Shown: positions 23,310-34,559, counted from the first letter of the stretch. The stretch is DNA of 64,000 nt from Branchiostoma floridae (GCF_000003815.2 NC_049995.1:5172729-5236728); one strand, 5' to 3'. Notes: generated by a model from the sequence alone, not told the origin. Made by a program: numbers and translations.

Positions 23310-24222
23310 CCCTATCCAGACCGGGGGGGGGGGCTAAAAGTGCCTGCGCCAACTTTGACATCTTATAACTGCCGAACGACGTGTGCTAGGACTACGAAAC
23401 TTGGTGACTTTTCCTAAAATATTGTTAGCAACAATTCTGCGGAAAAAAATTTAGTTTGTGATTTTTCGTGTTGCCATGGCAACGGGTTTCTGACAGGCAT
23501 ATTTTACCGAATTTACTAATTTCAGTTTGAATTATGGGATTTCATATTTTTCTTGCTATACCAAACTTGTTTATCGATATCATTAAGATCCTGTGCAATT
23601 TTAAGTTACATTTCTAATTATTCATTCCTAATTTATGCTAATTTGATGACGTCATGGGTCAAAATCCAAGATGGCGGACAATGCCATTTTCAACGATAAA
23701 TACATGTTATTTTTACTCAAATTCCGTCAAAATCTTTTATTTTCTTACATAACATAATCATTTGAACCTTTTTAGTCCACTTCCATTGGGTTTTCGGGTT
23801 ATATGTGGAAAAAATCGTATTTTAGAAAATTCAAGCTTGTCGATCCAAGATGGCCGACAAATGACGTCATTTTCTGACGTCATATTGGCTTCAGTGTCGT
23901 CGTCATTGGCAACGAAAGACTTGGCAGACTTAGACACCAAGACGATAACCTTTATAGTCATTGTTTTCTTTAATACATTTAAGTATAGCGGAAATTTCAT
24001 ATATAGACGATTTTAGCCTAAAATATGGCATTATGACGTCATAATTACGTCATATTGCGTCATAACGATACCAAACTTACAGAAAATATAAAAGTTTACT
24101 AGTACATCATCCCCTCCAAATTTGGTGATCGTAACTCAAGCCGTTTTGAAAATACGAAGGGGGGGTCAAAAGAGCCCCCCCCCCGGTCCCATGTATCCCA
24201 AAAAAGCCCGGTCTGGATAGGG
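23310..24222. mobile_element. piggyBac-like non-autonomous element, TTAA target duplication
   Basis: The left end is CCCTATCCAGACCGGG and the right end its reverse complement, flanked by TTAA at 23306-23309 and 24223-24226, as in the piggyBac superfamily. Both subterminal regions carry G or C runs. The interior has no transposase frame. It contains four exact TGACGTCA palindromes (23646, 23862, 23875, 24034) and two CCAAGATGGC words. Confidence 0.85.
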
Positions 24223-24226
24223 TTAA

Positions 24227-24723
24227 GACAAGAGGAAGACTGCATGTACCCTGAAGGCCTGACGGATATGATAGCTTCCTCCCTGATTGGCTGTGGTCGA
24301 GCAGCTCACTTTGGCTGTTTGAGACTTCCCTTTTTTATTTCCTCTTTTACGAATATTTCATAAACGTCAAGTTGTCAAAGTATCTAACAATGTTTCTTAC
24401 CTGCAACCAAGATTTCTTTGATGTCAATAAAATCTGACAATTCCATGGCCTTTATTTTTTTTAACTTTCTTTTCTATTTGCAAAACCCCAGACAAATACT
24501 AATGTATAATCACATGTCCGCGCCATTGCGCATCATGCATGTTAATCAAGATGTTCTTTCCGTGATCAAAATATTTTAAGAGGAAGACAGCAAGTGCCCC
24601 AAGTTCTAACGGACATGATTACAACTTTCTAGACTGACTGTGGTGTAGCATATTTGATATGGTAAGCGAGAGGGAGAGAGGGAGGAAGGGATGGAGGGAG
24701 AGAGAGCGAGAGAGAGGGCGGGG

Positions 24724-24761
<38 letters not shown>

Positions 24762-24856
24762 AACAGACAGAGAGACAGACACAGAGACAGAAACAGAGAG
24801 ACAGAGAGTGACCGAGAGAGCCAGAGCGAGCGAGCCAGAGAGACAAAGAGAGAGAC

Positions 24857-24889
<33 letters not shown>

Positions 24890-24939
24890 GACAGAGACAG
24901 AGACAGAGACAGAGACAGAGACAGAGGGACAGGGGGGGG
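24227..24939. repeat. Spacer with a second GA-rich microsatellite
   Basis: 24227-24664 shows no gene. From about 24665 to 24935 the plus strand is purine-rich (GAGA, GACAGA, GACAGACA units), ending in a run of G. Frames across it are low-complexity artefacts. Confidence 0.8.
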
Positions 24940-25120
24940 GGGTCCCCGGGTTCGATACTTGCTATGCTCCCGACGTTGTGCCCTTGGAAAAGACATTTTA
25001 CACGACTTCCCCTGACGGTGGAGTGAACCCCACTCTTCGGCTAATCTGTCAATAGTATGCCGAGAACACACACGGATTTGGCAATGTCGACATATGCATG
25101 TACGTGCCAATTAACATTTG
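24940..25120 (+). repeat. tRNA-derived SINE-like repeat upstream of Link gene 1
   Basis: CCCGGGTTCGATACTTGC resembles a pol III B box, followed by GTTGTGCCCTTGG, ACGACTTCCCCTGACGGTGG and ACACACGGATTTGGCA. A close copy at 30220-30390 lies at the matching place before the second Link gene, so the repeat was probably copied with the gene. Confidence 0.6.
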
Positions 25121-25614
25121 CCACTAAGGACAGCAAATTTATTCATTATCATTTATTATAGCTCGTCTGAACCGGGTATGTTCTTCCTGTATGGAATGAC
25201 AAACGCTACCAGAATAAAAGAACCCAGATTTAATTCAGGTGAAAGTAAAAGTCAACTGTCAACAACAATGTAGTCTCGTAGTTAGACACCTTCCCCCCCA
25301 TGTCAATATACTTTCCACGCCCATATACTTTCCATCTGATTTTGTTCCAACACAGCAGCATTGTGGAAACTGAGAATACATGTACACCGGATGTTTCGTA
25401 ACCTTGGCCTGTGGTCTTTCTTTAGAACAGCGTACAATACATAATAATGAAATTATGATACAACACAACGTGTCACTGCATTGCCACAATGGTAAACACA
25501 AATCATTAGTATCAAATGTCGCTTCAAAGTGCTAAAAGAGTCCTCCTTGTCGGCATACGCACAGGTGTCACAACGCTCCTACCCCACCTTCAAGGAAGCA
25601 TTGTACATAAGGAG

Positions 25615-28600
25615 ATGACGCCGCGTTTGGCCGTCGTCGTAACGTTCCTTGTGACGTTTGTGTTCCTATGCTCTGGTCAGTCGGTCTACAGGCCTCCGGC
25701 AGGGGAGAGATGCGCGCCGTGTAACCAGGTGTTGGGCGTCGGTACGGACGAGGGGCTGAAGTCTGAACTGGATCACATGAAAATCGTCGTGAAGCAACTT
25801 TCACGGAAGATTGCAGATTGGCTAAAGGGTATGTCAAGTCGAGAGCTTCATGCAACATCTCCTGAATAGATCACTCTCATAGCAACTCACCTTGTTATGG
25901 ATTGTTCACGATATAATGACAAACGCACAGAGCTGTTCACATTAATTTCCGCTTGCTCTAAAGAATTTGCTACTCTCTTTTCGATAGATAAATTCAACTA
26001 CATTCTGGGAGGCGATAACCCTTACTGTGTACAAGCAGGCAAATATATCCACGAATGCTTATACCGTAGAACCAATAGTGTAAATGACATGCTAGATCCA
26101 ATATGTTGACTTATTCATACCTATAGATATCCATATATGTCTGTTTAGTTGTACTGTAAGTAGTTATTATACATGTAGACCTTACGAAAGTCACTGTACT
26201 TTTGTTGTGTCAATAACGATTTCTATAACAACAACTCAATATCACATGAAGTATCTTCTCGATTTGCTTCCCCGCGAAATAACTCAAACAACTTCTGAAC
26301 AAATTCAGACTTTCAAGATATTGGACGATTAGACTTAGTAAATCCTTTGTTGTGTAAGTCATTGGACCGAACTAGCTATATAGAAATAGAGTCCAGCGCT
26401 CGCTGTTTGAGATATTCAATGTTTCGTAGTTACCTTATCAAATTAGTACGCCCCAATAGTCCCTTACACTTCTCGTCCGGTCCCCGATACACCTGCGCCC
26501 TTCCGTGCTCGGTTTCTCATTGTTACCTGCGTACTTAATCACTGTCTTTTCAAACGAGGTTTGGTTCCAAGCCTTAGTTTCCAAGCAGACCCTACGGTGC
26601 CTTAGAAATAGTATCAAAGCTGGCCAGGGACTTAGTATAGCGGCACCAGCGCCGTTTGACTCCCTTAGCCGGCTATCTCCCTTTGGCCGGCTATTCTCCT
26701 TTGCCAGCTTTGATACTATCTCTAAGGCACCGTTGGGTCTGCTTGGAGACTACCAAGCCTATCATGCGCCAGTGGTTACCAATCCAAAACCATTTATCAC
26801 AATTTGAGTGCCCTATTTGATAAGTATAAAACGATTTTTCCCGACAATATATCTAACTTAAATGGCCACTTGTTTGACTTTAATACCATTTCCGACGATC
26901 TGAAACTTTCTATAGTCCTTAGAGGTTCGCCTACATTCAATGCTGAACAGTGTTCTTGTTGTTGCCATTACGTGTGGTATAAAGATTAGCTCTACATATG
27001 CCTCTGATACCGCATTCGTTTACGTTGTATGGTAGATCGTTAGATATAGATCCGTTTAAAACAGATACAGTCGTTCGAAGAAAATGGCTATATCTGGTCT
27101 ATCACTGTTTTTGAGATAGCGGGCAATACGATTGAGTCAAAAGATATTTTCTTTGTTGTCCTTAGTATGAAACTGAAGAATTTTGTCGATGACAGCCGTG
27201 CAAATATTGTCTGTAACACTGCAAATATTTGCTGTAGATAATTTGCTGTAGATTTAAAAATAAATACGCTCTCTGTCTCCTTTGCGAACAGAAAACTAGA
27301 AAATAGCTGGTTTGGTCCACCACATTGGCGAAATACCTGTTAACACTACAGTACATGATCTACTACTACCTGTGCCCTTTCTTATCCCCTATTTCCATAC
27401 GTAGACCGAGTATCGACCCTTGAGGAACAACTGGCTCAGGAGCGAAACAGGGTGAATAGTATCCAGGAAGGCCTCGCGCATGTGCAGAACGCCACGACCC
27501 AGAATAGCAAGCTGGCGGGAAAACTGAAAACCGATCTGTGCAGCGTAACACCGAAACTGGGTAAGGGACAACCAAACAAATGAAAGCTCATAAAATACGA
27601 GTGGATGTGAGAATTATGTGGAAAGAAATCCAAAACTATTTTTTCAGCATTACCAAAACAGCACACAACTAGAGTTTGGCGACCTCATACCTCCATGAAA
27701 TATGTAGAGCAGTTCCGAGCAGGGATATTACCATTGTACATTGAGACCGGACGGTATCAAGCAATACCTGAGGATAATAGAATCTGCACAATGTGTAGTC
27801 TGGGCGAGGTAGAAAATGAGGCACACTTTCTTTTTTACTGCCCGTTTTATGACGACTTGCGAGAAAGCATCTTCTGAAAAATGTTCGACAAATGTCCAGA
27901 GGTCATCTGGGAACGGGACGAATTCAGAATTAAGTGGTTGTTTGAAGAGGGGGTCTCCGAAATTTCTAACTTCTTACGCAAAGCTTGGAACAAAAGAAGA
28001 AGGCGATTATACACTTGAACTCACAACCTGTCCACTTATGTACAACTATTACTGTACTACATGTATTATGTTTTCCTTATTTTCTGTATAAACTCTGCTC
28101 TGTTTAGCTCTACGAAACCCTTGTTTGATGGTTTAATTTTGGTGATTATGATTTGATATCTGGTCTGTTACCCGATACCGATTATGTTCCTGACGTTCTT
28201 TTATGTCATAATATCCTTTGTCCAATTATGATTTGTATTGTGTGTGTCTTATAAGCCCACGTGGGCTGGGCGTTCTAACGCATGACACGTTAATAAAATT
28301 CATTCATTCATTCATTCATTCATTCATTCATTCATTCATTCATTCATTCATTCATTCATTGTAGATATCGAACACGGAAGTTGCGCTGCAGTACCAAGAG
28401 AAGTTGCTAGGAGTCCCAAAATCTAATCATTTTCAGCTTTTATCACACCCTACCAACACACCAAGTATGAAACCAATTCATTTAGCCGTTCTTGAGTTAT
28501 CTTGTTGACAGACAAACGCAGGGTAAAGTCTAACCTCAATGACATTTCATGGAGGAAACTAGTTTCTTAATAAAGCCAAGTAAATAGAAAAGCGGATGCT

Positions 28601-29972
28601 GTATACAAAAGACATTGGGCAGTGCTCAAGTTGAAACAGTATAAATTGCATTTGTACTATTTCTTGTAAAAGGAACCAAGTACCTATATCAAATATCACA
28701 GAAAATCATCGACGGAAGGCAATGTCCTATGATTGGACCTGTAACTAATCAACCATTGTGATGCATTTGGTAACGTGTAACATCGATTCCTATTGGTTGT
28801 TTCAGGACGACTCTTCCATCTACAGTCACCAGCTGGTGGATATAAGTACGACTTGGATGAAGCAAGGCACGCATGCGCAGAACAGGGTGCTAGTCTCGCC
28901 TCCTATCACCAGCTGGAGGAGGCCTGGCAGGACGGACTGGAGCGCTGCTCATGCGGGTGGCTGTCTGACGGGACCGCCCGGTATCCGACGCAAACATCCA
29001 GGTATGCTTGTCGAGAGTATCCGGTGCACCGGTGATGGAGGAAACATATTGTTTATGCTGGTGTGTTCTTTTTCTTTCTGCCTCCTGGCATCAAGGGTTT
29101 ACGAAAAGGCTGGACTGTGCACCAGGCCTGGCTACCTGGGCTGTCTACCTGGTCTGGCTATCACGCCAGTGTACTTAGACACCCCCATTCATAGCCCAAA
29201 TTCTTTTTTTCACTCACATACACTACTTTGGGGCGAGCCTAGTGATATAGTATCATATGGGAGTAGCTTGACATGAGGCTAGAGGGAAAACATTCTGCGT
29301 TTTTGCAAAAATGTTGCCTTTCTATTTTTTTGTTCCTTTTGCTAACTTCCAATGATTAAAGCTGTACACAATATTTTTGTTGAGTCGCATTGATTTCCGA
29401 TGTCTACAAAGCAATCATAACAACCTCTTCTCCTAGTAACTATATGAAGCAACAGCTCATTACATGTTTTTGTTTGTTTGTTTGTTTATTTGAACAACAA
29501 ATTAAAGTTCTTTCTTTACAACCGATGAGCAACATAGCCGTCGATATTTCGGTAGCCACCTGTCACCTTCTTCAGGACAATAAAGACAGGTTCACTTTGC
29601 TCTGCAGCTACTTGTTACTGCTATCAATGCGTTCCCAAACGTAAAGTTACGTGCCACATACAAAGTGCGAAGTGAATCAGCCATTTTTGCTCTTAAGAAA
29701 TTGACAGACGGTCATCGAAACGCCAGATATTACTCCTTATTTCAGTCGCTCATTAACCTGACGAAACCAAGGAGGTTGAACCCCTCTTCTCAACCTCATT
29801 GATGAAACTATTCACCAATGTTTGTTTAGTTTTGTTTCCTCGTTTGTTTGCTTCATTATTGTGCATTGTCAACCTTAGCCCTGCCTGTGGAAACCGGGTT
29901 GGCATCAACCGCTGCGGATGGAGCACCCAATGGAACGCCTGGTGCTTCCGCCGGCTCCCTGTCTGTGACTGA
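25615..29972 (+). CDS. Secreted coiled-coil Link-domain protein, copy 1
   Basis: Four exons, all phases closing, 219 residues: 25615-25828, 27405-27560, 28806-29001, 29879-29972 (stop 29970). The start is chosen by alignment with copy 2. Residues 1-23 are a signal peptide (VVVTFLVTFVFLCSG); a Cys pair CAPCNQ follows; residues about 48-115 are a coiled coil (GLKSELDHMKIVVKQL, LEEQLAQERNRVNSIQ). Exon 3 starts a Link module at residue 124 (LFHLQSPAGGYKYDLDEARH, CAEQGASLASY, AWQDGLERC, GWLSDGTARYP), completed by exon 4 (PACGNRVG, WNAWCF). The four Link cysteines are present plus extra ones. Link modules bind hyaluronan or other glycans in TSG-6, CD44 and hyalectans. A coiled coil directly before a single Link module suggests an oligomeric secreted lectin; ligand unknown. 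Intron 2 carries a LINE insertion absent from copy 2. Confidence 0.9.
25897..26240 (+). mobile_element. LINE C-terminal fragment and 3' tail in Link gene 1 intron 1
   Basis: The frame 25897-26109 (YNDKRTELF, FNYILGG, AGKYIHECLYRR) matches the C-terminal tail pattern of LINE reverse transcriptase. Its 3' noncoding end, GAAAGTCACTGTACTTTTGT then TGTCAATAA, recurs at about 35920-35960 and, inverted, at 61070-61110 and near 11970. Confidence 0.65.
26575..26752. mobile_element. Hairpin MITE with TTCCAAGCAGACCC arms
   Basis: Arms of about 49 bp at 26575-26623 and 26704-26752 are near-perfect reverse complements (ACGGTGCCTTAGA, ATAGTATCAAAGCTGGC). The outer tips contain CTCCAAGCAGA, linking it to the motif dispersed through the window. 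It lies in Link gene 1 intron 1. Confidence 0.75.
27709..28365 (+). mobile_element. 5'-truncated LINE with (ATTC)n tail and target duplication
   Basis: Absent from the matching intron of copy 2, where the sequence is continuous at TGTAGATATC. Here TGTAGA occurs at 27703-27708 and again at 28360-28365. The insert encodes a reverse-transcriptase tail (ICTMCSLGEVENEAHFLFYC) broken by a TGA near 27876, then ends in about 20 ATTC units. Confidence 0.9.
28367..28530 (+). repeat. Copy of the CTGCAGTACCAAGAG dispersed repeat
   Basis: CTGCAGTACCAAGAGAAGTT, CTAGGAGTCCCAAA and TTCTTGAGTTATCTTGTTGA belong to the family split by the mariner-like element at 13.3 kb. The same copy is at 31803-31950 in Link gene 2, so it predates the duplication. 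Confidence 0.65.
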
Positions 29973-30084
29973 ACAGCGAGGTCGACGAAGAGGAAGGAGT
30001 TACGAAAGCGCCTACGTGCACCAGAGATAACTTTCAACATGCTTTCAGATACAAATCACAATTTCATTTGAAAAAGATGTGAAA

Positions 30085-30090
30085 AATAAA
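30085..30090 (+). terminator. Polyadenylation signal of Link gene 1
   Basis: AATAAA in GAAAAATAAAGACCC, about 115 bp after the stop. The equivalent AATAAAGACC follows copy 2 at 33017. Confidence 0.7.
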
Positions 30091-30934
30091 GACCCTTAAG
30101 CTTGTGTTTTCCCTTGCTATCCCTTGTCTTCCTTTAAAAGTGTCATTTTCTAACACTCTGTAGCTCGCCTGTTTCACTATGTACTGGTGTAACTGGTACG
30201 GGCGTTGTCTCGGAACCTAGGTATCCCGGGTTCGCTACTCGCCGTGCCCCCAGTGTTGTGCCCTTGGGAAAGTCAATGTATACGACTTCCGTGACGGTGG
30301 AGTGACGCCCACCGAGCCTCTTCGGCTAATCATCTGTCAATGGTGTACACAAACACACACGGATTTGGCAAGGTCAAAATGTACTACGGTGCCAACATTT
30401 TCCACTAAGAACCTTATATTTATTTATCATCAATTATTGTATCTCATCTGAATCAGGTATGTTCTTCCTGTATGGAATGATGAACGGTACCAGAATAAAA
30501 TTACCCAGATAACGTTACATATCCGGTGACAAGTAAAAGTCAACTGTCGGCAACAATGCCGTTTGGTAGTTAGACACCTTTCTTTCCAGTCATGACCTGT
30601 GTTATCAAGCTTGTCATAAAGTTGTTTGACTTGTCACGGTTTCCAAAGAATGTTTAAATCCCTTATACGTTCCATGTGATTTTGTTTCAAAACAACAACA
30701 TTGTGGAAATCGGGATACATGCACACTGGATGTTTTGTAATGTTGACTTGCGGTCTTTTAAGAACAGCTCACAATACAACGCAACATGGCACTGAGTCAA
30801 GTTCCACAATGGTAAGTGAAAAACCAACAGTATCAAATGTCGCTTCAACGTGCGTAAGAAAGACTTCCTTGTCGACATACGTACAGGTGTAACAAAGTCC
30901 CTTCCCCACCTTCAAGGAAGCATTATAAGGAAAT
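30091..30934. other. Spacer between the Link genes, part of the duplicated unit
   Basis: 30420-30570 aligns with 25140-25270 (GGTATGTTCTTCCTGTATGG, AAGTAAAAGTCAACTGTC), and 30220-30390 carries the SINE-like copy. The 100 bp just before the ATG is highly similar to that before copy 1, including CCCCACCTTCAAGGAAGCAT, so promoter and 5'UTR were copied too. No separate gene. Confidence 0.7.
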
Positions 30935-32796
30935 ATGGCGCCGTGTCTGGCCGTCGTCGTAACGTTCCTTGTGACGTTTGTGTTCCTGTGCTCTGGCCAG
31001 TCGGTCTGCAAGCCGCCTACAGAGGAGAAATGCACGTGTAACCAGGTAGTGAACGTCGGTACGGACGAGGGGCTGAAGTCTGAACTGGATCGCCTGAAAA
31101 TCGTCGTGGAGCAACTTTCACAGAAGATAGCAAATTTTTCAGAAGGTATGTCAATACTAGAACTTCCTTTAGTATCTTCGTGACATTTGTTTGCTACATA
31201 GTTCGTTAATTTGAAAGTAACAGACCAGCAGATAAAGATAGCGTGCAATACGATCGGGTCTTTGGCATCTTTTCTTTGCTGTCTTTAGTATGAAACTCGA
31301 AGAATTTTTTAGATGACAACCGTGCAAATATTGTCTGTAACACGCGTACTCTGCCCCCTTCTTTGCGAACAGAAATCTAGAAAATAGCTGGTTTGGTCCA
31401 CCACGTTGGCGAAACACCTGTAAACACTACCTGACATTATCTACTACTACCTGTGCCCTCCCCCATTACATTTTCCCATCTCCTATTGCCTTACGTAGAC
31501 CGAGTATCGAACCTGGAGGAACAACTGGCTCAGGAGCGAAACAAGGTGAATAGTATCCAGGAAGGCTTCGCGCATGTGCAGAACGCCACGACCCAGAATA
31601 GCGAGCTGGCGGGAAAACTGAAAACCGACCTGTGCAGCGCAATACCGAAACTGGGTAAGGGACAACCAAACAAATGAAAGCGCATAAAATACGAGTGGAT
31701 GTGAGAATTATGTGGAAAGAAATCCAAAACTACTTTTTTAAGCATTACCAAAACAGCACACAACTAGAGTTTGGCGACCTCATACCTCCATGAAATATGT
31801 AGATATCCAACACGGAAGTTGCGCTGCAGTACCAAGAGAAGTTGCTAGGGATCCCAAAATCTAATCATTTTCAGCTTTTATCACACCCTACCAACACACC
31901 AAGTATGAAACCAATTCACTTAGCCGTTCTTGAGTTATCTTGTTGACAGACAAACACAGGGTAAAATCTAACCTCAATGACATTTCATGGAGGCAACTAG
32001 TTTCTTAATAAAGCCAAGTAAATAGAAAAGCGGATGCTGTATACAAAAGACATTGGGCAGTGCTCAAGTTGAAACAGTATAAATTGCATTTGTACTATTT
32101 CTTGTAAAAGGAACCAAGTACCTATATCAAATATCACAGAAAATCATCGACGGAAGGCAATATCCTATGATTGGACCTGTAACTAATCAACCATTGTGAT
32201 GCATTTGGTAACGTGTAACATCGATTCCTATTGGTTGTTTCAGGACGACTCTTTCATGTACAGTCACCAGCTGGTGAATATAAGTACGACTTGTATGAAG
32301 CAAGGCACGCATGCGCAGAACAGGGTGCTAGTCTCGCCTCCTACCACCACCTGTACGAGGCCTGGCAGGACGGACTGGAGCGCTGCGCATGCGGGTGGCT
32401 GTCTGACGGGACCGCCCGGTATCCGATGCAAGAAGACAAGTTGGTCCTTTTTTAGCCTCGGCTGTACTTCCGTATTTTGTGCAGTGCTGCATCATTGTTT
32501 TCATTTGTAGGTCATGCAAGTTCAACTTTTGAACCTGTCCTCAAGCCGAAGTGTTGAATTGGGTTTCCTCAGAAAAAGACAATATCATAAAGTTCTGGAA
32601 TTCCATAAAGGACCATATGTCGGCTTTCTGATTTGCGTGTTTGTACGTTTGTTTGTTTGTTTATTGTTTCTTTGTTTGTTTTACCGTTTCAACCCGTAGA
32701 GGTCCTGGCTGTGGCGGCGGGCGTGGCATCTTTACCTGTTCGCACTCAAGTACTTATAACGCCTGGTGCTTCCGTCAGCTCAGCATCTGTGACTGA
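30935..32796 (+). CDS. Secreted coiled-coil Link-domain protein, copy 2
   Basis: Four exons, all phases closing, again 219 residues: 30935-31145, 31499-31654, 32244-32439, 32700-32796 (stop 32794). Signal peptide (VVVTFLVTFVFLCSG), CTCNQ cysteines, coiled coil (GLKSELDRLKIVVEQL, LEEQLAQERNKVNSIQ), Link module (LFHVQSPAGEYKYDLYEARH, CAEQGASLASY, GWLSDGTARYP, then PGCGGGRG and YNAWCF). Exons 2 and 3 have exactly the lengths of copy 1. The exon 3 donor is GTTGGT, weak but in the right place and phase; without it the frame hits a stop at 32453. Unlike copy 1, intron 2 lacks the LINE, which makes this gene much more compact. Likely a functional paralogue with the same secreted glycan-binding role; if the weak donor fails, it is a pseudogene. 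Confidence 0.85.
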
Positions 32797-33016
32797 ACAG
32801 CACAACAGGAAGGCTATATCACAGCACTGACGGAAGGCATATATGGTCTTAACTCTTATGATAATGCCATAGTAATCAAAATAAATCGATTTGATATTCA
32901 GCTGATAACTCTATCTATCCATGATATTGTACATAATACATGATTTTTTTACGAACCCGGGATAGTTCTATACGAGTGTTTGAACAACAAAATTTTATTT
33001 GAAAAGGATATTAAGT

Positions 33017-33022
33017 AATAAA
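33017..33022 (+). terminator. Polyadenylation signal of Link gene 2
   Basis: AATAAA in AGTAATAAAGACC, about 220 bp after the stop, matching in context the signal after copy 1. Confidence 0.65.
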
Positions 33023-33228
33023 GACCATTGTGCTTTTCCTTAAAGCTTTTTTGTCTGGTTTAAAGTGCCATTATATTTTCTAACACCCTGTTACTCTCCA
33101 AGCAGATGTTTGGCTGCGGCTTGTATTTTGTATTTTTAGACTTTTTAACGGGTTTTCTATTTTGTACCGTTTTCTTTATGTCTCGCGGCCGATAAAAACG
33201 CCTAAAACCGCCGTCGGACAGTACTTCT

Positions 33229-33480
33229 CGGTATCCGATGCAAGAAGACAGTTCGGTCCCAGCAAGGGACTGGTAAAGTATACAAGTGTTTGAATATTGT
33301 TGTACATGTACTTGAAAAAGATGTGTGAAAAATTAAGACCCTTTCATATTCCTTGACCTTGTCTTGTTTTGAAAGTTTGATAGTGTGATTTTCTAAAACT
33401 ATGTATACATATACGTAGCTCATCTGAACCTGGTATGTTCTTTCAGTCTGAAATTATGAACGGCAGTGGAATTAAATTTT
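33229..33480 (+). pseudogene. Relic of a third Link gene copy
   Basis: CGGTATCCGATGCAAGAAGA repeats the 3' end of copy 2 exon 3, then jumps to a 3'UTR-like stretch (GAAAAAGATGTGTGAAAAAT, TAAGACCC) and to the upstream unit marker CATCTGAACCTGGTATGTTC. It is what remains of a further tandem copy after an internal deletion. Confidence 0.7.
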
Positions 33481-33504
33481 ACATAAAAGTTACATTACAA
33501 AGCT

Positions 33505-33672
33505 AACGCTAGTTCACCTGTATCTGAGGGGGTAACCTATCAGTGGATAAAAAAAGGCATTTAGGGATATCAAGTGGACGGACGATGGTTTTCAAAATGC
33601 AATATTTTCAAAATGTTGCACTTTGATATCACAATAGATATAGGTTACCCCGCGGATAAAGGTGAACTTGCG
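33505..33672. mobile_element. Small MITE related to 8405-8610
   Basis: The ends AGTTCACCTGTATCTGAG then GGGGTAACCTAT, and ATAGGTTACCCCGCGGATAA then AGGTGAACT, are inverted repeats like those of the element near 8.4 kb. Confidence 0.65.
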
Positions 33673-34559
33673 TAAACATGTGACCTTTATATTCTCCAAT
33701 ACCACGTTCTACATGCTTTTATAGATGTACTTTCCATCCCAGTGACGTGCTATCCTGCACAACATTGCTAGTGTGGTAGACTGGCATCACCAACAAAGTT
33801 GGTAACCACACTCATAGCTGACATATTGGTGTCACTTTTACAACTATCCAATAAGTTTCATTTCTACATCCATAGTACCTCGTAAGTGTCATTTCTACAA
33901 GTACAATTAGTAGGCTACAATACAACATATTTGCTCATTTTGGCACTTAATCGTCATGTTAACCATCCCTGCAGAAGAAAAAAAATCTTGTTTTTTTTTT
34001 CTGAAATCAGGCGAAAATTAATGCGCACGGTGATGCCATCCACAAAATTTACTTGCTGTGGCCGTAGGCGTATTTTCTATAATTATTCACGTTGTTATGA
34101 GGAATGTCACAATTAGACCATTTGAATTGAACGGAAAGTTTGGGTGCAAAGCACTTGTACATGCATATATTGTCACACTCCAAGCAGATGTTGGGGTGCT
34201 TACCTAACAGGTGGTTGGCGGCCGTGTTATCAAAACATTGATCTTTATCTACAACGTCATGCCGACGTACAATTGCAAGAGGATACACAAATACGATGAC
34301 GTAAAAATGCATAGTCTATATATGTTTATTATATTCCTCCATATATCTAATGGGGCTGATCTCTTCTTGGGGGCAGTGGGTACCAGATATAGTCAGTTTT
34401 GTGAAGTAAGCAAACAATTTAGTTTTTTCATGGTTTATCTAGATGGTAAAAGCTCGGTATTGTAACTGTTTGAATGAGCCTTTTTCTTTTGGCCTCGTAA
34501 TGAAGACACTTAAAAACTGATTATGTGATAAAACCTCCCCATGCACGCCCTCAGATTAC

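Larger units (their letters stand above)
32797..34559. other. Between Link gene 2 and AK2
   Basis: Holds the 3'UTR of Link gene 2, two CTCCAAGCAGATG motifs (about 33098 and 34177), a LINE-like end at 33110-33215, the third-copy relic, and a MITE at 33505-33672. From 33673 to 34559 no gene was recognised. Confidence 0.6.

Noticed and set aside
24950-24975. tRNA gene suggested by GGTTCGATAC
   Set aside because: No cloverleaf or acceptor stem can be drawn; it fits a SINE B box, and a copy lies at 30225.
25516-25614. Upstream ATG at 25516 for Link gene 1
   Set aside because: Copy 2 has no equivalent in-frame extension, and the ATG at 25615 directly precedes the signal peptide.
29093-29276. Possible alternative exon of Link gene 1 reading VYEKAGLCTRPGYLG
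   Set aside because: It has a fair acceptor and correct phase, but the exon at 29879 supplies the proper Link C-terminus (PACGN, NAWCF), shared with copy 2.
32244-32455. Link gene 2 as a pseudogene with a stop after exon 3
   Set aside because: Splicing at GTTGGT removes the stop, keeps the 196-nt exon length and joins in phase to a good exon 4; weak splicing is kept as a finding.
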